10,155 nt of DNA. Source: Gammaproteobacteria bacterium. GTDB lineage: Bacteria > Pseudomonadota > Gammaproteobacteria > Arenicellales > Poriferihabitantaceae. The stretch spans positions 1 to 10,155 of the forward strand of contig JAHRAW010000003.1 in NCBI GenBank assembly GCA_020027415.1, given 5' to 3'. Positions 8,003 to 10,155 of the stretch are shown piece by piece; positions within the stretch are counted from its first letter, which is position 1; each line of letters begins with the position of its first letter. Both the position numbers and the translations under genes were made by a program. Under the pieces are notes generated by a model. That model was not told the DNA's origin, searched no databases, and saw only the letters and a list, made by a program, of their open reading frames with translations.

Positions 8003-8020
8003 GCATTCGCATTCGCATTC
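8003..8020. repeat. GCATTC tandem triplicate
   Basis: Three perfect head-to-tail copies of GCATTC, ending three bases from the rplS stop codon in the non-coding gap. It is probably a replication-slippage product; I see no recognition site or structure that gives it a function. Confidence 0.8.
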
Positions 8021-8023
8021 ATA

Positions 8024-8374
8024 CTACCCGCCAATTTTCTCCTTGATACGCGCCGCCTTGCCGGTGCGTTCGCGCAGGTAATACAACTTGGCGCGCCGCA
8101 CATCGCCGCGCCGCACCACCTCAATGCTCGCCAACAACGGACTGTGCGTCTGAAACACGCGTTCCACGCCTTCGCCGCCGGTCATTTTGCGCACCGTGAA
8201 GGATGAATTCAAACCGCGATTCTTTTTCGCCAACACTACGCCCTGATAGGCTTGCAGACGCTCGCGATTGCCCTCTCTAACGCGCACTTGCACGCGCACG
8301 GTATCGCCGGGAGCGAATTGCGGCACCTCTGTTTTGCATTGTTCGCGTTCCAGTTGTTCAATGATATTACTCAT
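8024..8374 (-). CDS. rplS: 50S ribosomal protein L19
   Basis: L19 is a large-subunit protein at the 30S-50S interface. The 116-residue product matches the family along its whole length and is close to E. coli (115). Visible signatures are MSNIIEQLE at the start, PGDTVRVQVRV, the GVVLAKKNRGL segment, FTVRKMTGGEGVERVFQTHS and the C-terminal KLYYLRERTGKAARIKE. The ATG at 8374 overlaps the end of trmD by 8 bases (ATGAGTAA holds both the start and the trmD stop), and a good GGAGA lies six bases upstream inside trmD, so translation is probably coupled. It is the last gene of the rpsP-rimM-trmD-rplS operon; a 146-base gap follows. Confidence 0.99.
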   Translation of the reverse strand: MSNIIEQLEREQCKTEVPQFAPGDTVRVQVRVREGNRERLQAYQGVVLAKKNRGLNSSFTVRKMTGGEGVERVFQTHSPLLASIEVVRRGDVRRAKLYYLRERTGKAARIKEKIGG

Positions 8375-9137
8375 GGTTTTTCTCCAATTGATATGTTTTC
8401 AATAAAGCAATCTGCTGCGCATCCAGTTCGCGCTCGGCAAGCAACTCCGGGCGACGCGCTTGCGTACGCCCAAGCGCCTGCATCAAACGCCAACGCTGTA
8501 TCTGACGATGGTCGCCGCTCCGCAACACCTCCGGCACCGCGCGCCCTTCAAAAATTTCCGGGCGGGTGTAGTGCGGATAATCCAACAGCCTGCAATCCGA
8601 ATCCGCGCCGACAAAACCATTTGAAAAAGAATCTTCATGCGCCGATTGTGGATTGCCCAACACCCCCGGCAACAACCGCGCGATGCTTTCAATGATGACC
8701 ATCGCCGCCAGTTCGCCGCCGGACAAGACATAATCGCCAATGGATATTTCGCGCTCCACGCGGCTTTCAACAATACGTTCATCAATGCCTTCATACCGCC
8801 CCGCCAACAACACCAACGCCGGCAACTCGGCAAGTTCGGTTACCACGCGCTGCTCAAGTTTCTCACCTTGCGGCGACAGATAAATCACCGGTCCGGGGTT
8901 TTCCGCTTTGAGCGCGTCAATGGTGCGCGCCAACGGCAACGGTTTCATCAGCATGCCGGCGCCGCCGCCATACGGACGGTCGTCCACCGCGCGATGTCGG
9001 TCGGTGGTGAAATCGCGCGGATTCCACAATTTTAATGCAAGCGCGCCGCTGTTTATCGCGCGCGCCGAAATTCCGTGTTCCAACACCGCATCAAACATGC
9101 GCGGAAATATCGTCACCACCGACAAATTCATCGCCAT
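8367..9137 (-). CDS. trmD: tRNA (guanine-N1-)-methyltransferase TrmD
   Basis: TrmD methylates N1 of G37 in tRNAs that read codons starting with C and in some proline and arginine tRNAs, using S-adenosylmethionine, and so prevents +1 frameshifting. It is a SPOUT-class homodimer. The 256-residue product shows the trefoil-knot motifs YLSPQG (86-91), GRYEGIDER (113-121) and IGDYVLSGGE (133-142), the DDRPYGGGAGMLM segment (52-64), the catalytic R154 and the linker LLDYPHYTRPE, whose Asp (D186) corresponds to E. coli D169. The C-terminal domain has RWRLMQALGRT and RRPELL. An apparent insertion of about 9 residues (175-183) lies between EDSFSNG and LLDYPHY (see findings). Start ATG at 9137 has a strong GGAGG ten bases upstream; the ATG at 9131 would be 16 bases away and is less likely. 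Overlaps rplS by 8 bases. Confidence 0.98.
   Translation of the reverse strand: MAMNLSVVTIFPRMFDAVLEHGISARAINSGALALKLWNPRDFTTDRHRAVDDRPYGGGAGMLMKPLPLARTIDALKAENPGPVIYLSPQGEKLEQRVVTELAELPALVLLAGRYEGIDERIVESRVEREISIGDYVLSGGELAAMVIIESIARLLPGVLGNPQSAHEDSFSNGFVGADSDCRLLDYPHYTRPEIFEGRAVPEVLRSGDHRQIQRWRLMQALGRTQARRPELLAERELDAQQIALLKTYQLEKNHE
8381..8385 (-). promoter_or_regulatory. Ribosome binding site of rplS
   Basis: GGAGA on the minus strand, six bases before the rplS ATG and inside the 3' end of trmD. It fixes the L19 start and allows L19 to be translated independently as well as by coupling. Confidence 0.75.
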
Positions 9138-9147
9138 CGTTCTTAAA

Positions 9148-9152
9148 CCTCC
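9148..9152 (-). promoter_or_regulatory. Ribosome binding site of trmD
   Basis: GGAGG on the minus strand within the 36-base rimM-trmD gap, ten bases before the ATG at 9137 and 16 before the in-frame ATG at 9131. The spacing favours the first ATG (MAMNLS). Confidence 0.75.
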
Positions 9153-9173
9153 GCGCCCGCGCCAACTCGCCGA

Positions 9174-9719
9174 CTAATCGTCCGCATGCCAATTTACGCG
9201 CATGCAACGGGCGGCGATATCCACCGCCACAATTACCTGCGGCGACCATGGCAGTAGCCGCTCGCGGCGAGCATCGCGCACCGCCAACACATCATTCGCG
9301 CCGGTCTCCATAAGATGCTCCACGATACCCAATTCCACGCCCTGCTGAGTGACCACCGACAAGCCGATGAGATCGCTCCAATAATATTCCCCAGCCGACA
9401 ACCGCGCGAGTTGCGCGGGCTGAATCGCCAACCATTTGCCGACTAACCAATGCGCTGAGTCGCGGTCGTCTATGCCGGCTAATTTTGCGAATAACTTTTT
9501 CGCTTGCTGCGCGGTTTCGGCAAGCCGCAACGACTGCCATTCGCTTGCCGTCGGTTGCGCGGCGCACAGCCAACACTCATATTGAAAAATCTGTTCCACC
9601 GGGCGGGTATAGGAAAAAACCTTGACCCAACCTTTCACGCCGTATTGCGCGGTGATTTTACCTACGACAATCGGCGCGCCTTGGTTGCAATCCACCCTCT
9701 CCGCGCCGGCGGCAACCAC
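9174..9719 (-). CDS. rimM: Ribosome maturation factor RimM
   Basis: RimM binds ribosomal protein S19 and helps assemble the head of the 30S subunit. The 181-residue product has the N-terminal beta-barrel beginning APIVVGKITAQYGVKGWVKV and the C-terminal PRC-barrel with GEYYWSDLIGL, a stretch matching E. coli METGSNDVL (here METGANDVL), then RLLPW and the ending MRVNWHADD. Length matches E. coli RimM (182). The start is uncertain: GTG at 9719, nine bases after the rpsP stop, lacks a clear ribosome binding site. A second GTG at 9695 has GGAG only three bases before it, which is too close to be ideal, and would shorten the protein by eight residues. I kept the longer form. It sits second in the rpsP operon, as usual. 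Confidence 0.95.
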   Translation of the reverse strand: MVAAGAERVDCNQGAPIVVGKITAQYGVKGWVKVFSYTRPVEQIFQYECWLCAAQPTASEWQSLRLAETAQQAKKLFAKLAGIDDRDSAHWLVGKWLAIQPAQLARLSAGEYYWSDLIGLSVVTQQGVELGIVEHLMETGANDVLAVRDARRERLLPWSPQVIVAVDIAARCMRVNWHADD

Positions 9720-9728
9720 TTCGCGCGC

Positions 9729-10155
9729 TTAGGATTCGGCTTCGGCGGCGCTCGCCGGCTCGCTCGTTGATGCGCTGTTAGGCTCGCTTGATTCGCTACC
9801 AGGCTCACCGTTAGATTTAGGGGCGGCGGGCTTGGCGGTAGTTGGTTTGGCGGTCGCCGGCTTAGATGCGGTCGGCTTAGATGAAGCCGGCTCAGATGCA
9901 ACCGGCTTAGCGGTTGCCTGAGTCTTGGCTTGTTTATACAACTGCGCAACCCGCTCGCTCGGCTTGGCGCCATGGCTGACCCAACGGTCAACGCGCGCGG
10001 TGTCCAAACGCAATTTTTCCTCTTGGCGCTGCGCAATCGGGTTATAAAACCCCACCCTTTCAATAAAACGCCCGTGCGCCGAGTAGCGCTGGTCGGATAC
10101 TAAAATGGAATAAAATGGCCGCTTCTTGGAGCCGCCCCGAGACAGACGAATGGTT
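9729..10155 (-). CDS. rpsP: 30S ribosomal protein S16 with long repetitive C-terminal tail (start just outside window)
   Basis: S16 is an assembly protein of the 30S body. The frame runs from the right edge (first whole codon at 10154) with TIRLSRGGSKKRPFY, followed by GRFIERVGFYNPIAQ and DRWVSHGAKPSERVAQL. The E. coli protein begins MVTIRL, so only about two codons are missing; the GTG at 10055 is an internal valine of RVGFYN. The core ends near LYKQAK, but the product continues to about 143 residues instead of 82. The added tail has Pro/Ala/Lys pentads and then an acidic, Ser/Glu-rich end (EPASAAEAES). Low-complexity S16 tails exist in some other bacterial groups; in a gammaproteobacterial-type context this length is unusual. 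First gene of the operon; its promoter lies outside the window. rimM follows after 9 bases. Confidence 0.97.
   Translation of the reverse strand, partial: TIRLSRGGSKKRPFYSILVSDQRYSAHGRFIERVGFYNPIAQRQEEKLRLDTARVDRWVSHGAKPSERVAQLYKQAKTQATAKPVASEPASSKPTASKPATAKPTTAKPAAPKSNGEPGSESSEPNSASTSEPASAAEAES
9816..9905 (-). repeat. In-frame 15-base tandem repeat in the rpsP tail
   Basis: Six 15-base units on the coding strand encode PVASE, PASSK, PTASK, PATAK, PTTAK and PAAPK. Each starts with a proline codon and ends with Lys or Glu. The second and third units are nearly identical (CCGGCTTCATCTAAG and CCGACCGCATCTAAG). Less regular repetition with GAGCC and TCT/AGC codons continues into the acidic end (9732-9815). 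Confidence 0.88.

Larger units (their letters stand above)
7878..8023. other. Intergenic gap between rplS and the TPR-protein gene
   Basis: This is the only sizeable non-coding stretch in the window (146 bases). It holds a GCATTC triplicate just after rplS, a 10-base palindrome ATGCGCGCAT (7997-8006) and a weak hairpin followed by a T-run on the minus strand near the TPR start. I see no convincing -35/-10 promoter pair, so the TPR-xerD-relA unit either has a promoter I cannot recognise or is transcribed by readthrough from the ribosomal operon. Confidence 0.7.

Noticed and set aside
8252..8695. 147-codon open frame on the + strand
   Set aside because: Antisense across rplS and trmD, both certain genes; its product is low in recognisable features.
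9816..9905. Repeats as a CRISPR array
   Set aside because: Units are 15 bases, contiguous, without spacers, in frame and coding.
9662..10063. 133-codon minus-strand frame with SRLHL repeats
   Set aside because: A frame-shifted reading of the rpsP tail repeat and rimM start; the periodicity comes from the 15-base units of the true frame.
10100..10118. Direct repeat TAAAATGG x2 near the right edge
   Set aside because: It lies inside the conserved S16 core (FYSILV) and is explained by codon choice.

Overview
The window is an ordinary stretch of proteobacterial housekeeping chromosome, most likely from a gammaproteobacterium. The evidence is the protein resemblance to Escherichia coli UvrA, RelA, XerD, TrmD and L19, a dedicated EXDD-type RelA, and the order rpsP-rimM-trmD-rplS followed shortly by xerD, which also occurs in pseudomonads. 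GC content looks somewhat above 50 percent. I cannot name a genus. I see no mobile element, CRISPR array, tRNA or rRNA, and no previously undescribed multi-gene system.

Layout. On the + strand, positions 2-2770 hold uvrA, cut at its 5' end by the window edge. Everything else is on the - strand and runs towards uvrA. Reading that strand from the right edge: rpsP (lacking only its first one or two codons), rimM, trmD, rplS, a 146-base gap, a secreted helical-repeat (TPR-like) protein of unknown function, xerD and relA. uvrA and relA converge with only 12 bases between their stop codons. Spacing within the minus-strand series is tight: 9 bases, 36 bases, an 8-base overlap, the 146-base gap, an 11-base overlap and 9 bases. 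This suggests a translation operon (rpsP-rimM-trmD-rplS) and a second unit (TPR protein-xerD-relA), possibly linked by readthrough of a weak hairpin in the gap.

How the genes work together. The first unit makes two ribosomal proteins (S16, L19), a 30S maturation factor (RimM) and the tRNA m1G37 methyltransferase (TrmD). The second unit combines chromosome-dimer resolution (XerD) and the ribosome-triggered alarmone synthetase (RelA) with an exported protein I do not recognise. UvrA is the damage-recognition ATPase of nucleotide excision repair.

The most notable feature is a recurring theme of short in-frame tandem repeats that add low-complexity segments to conserved proteins: 15-base units in the S16 tail and in the N-terminus of the TPR protein, and 9-base units inserted before the RelA ACT domain. 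TrmD also carries an apparent insertion of about 9 residues in its catalytic interdomain linker. UvrA has several substitutions at usually conserved positions of its second ATPase half.
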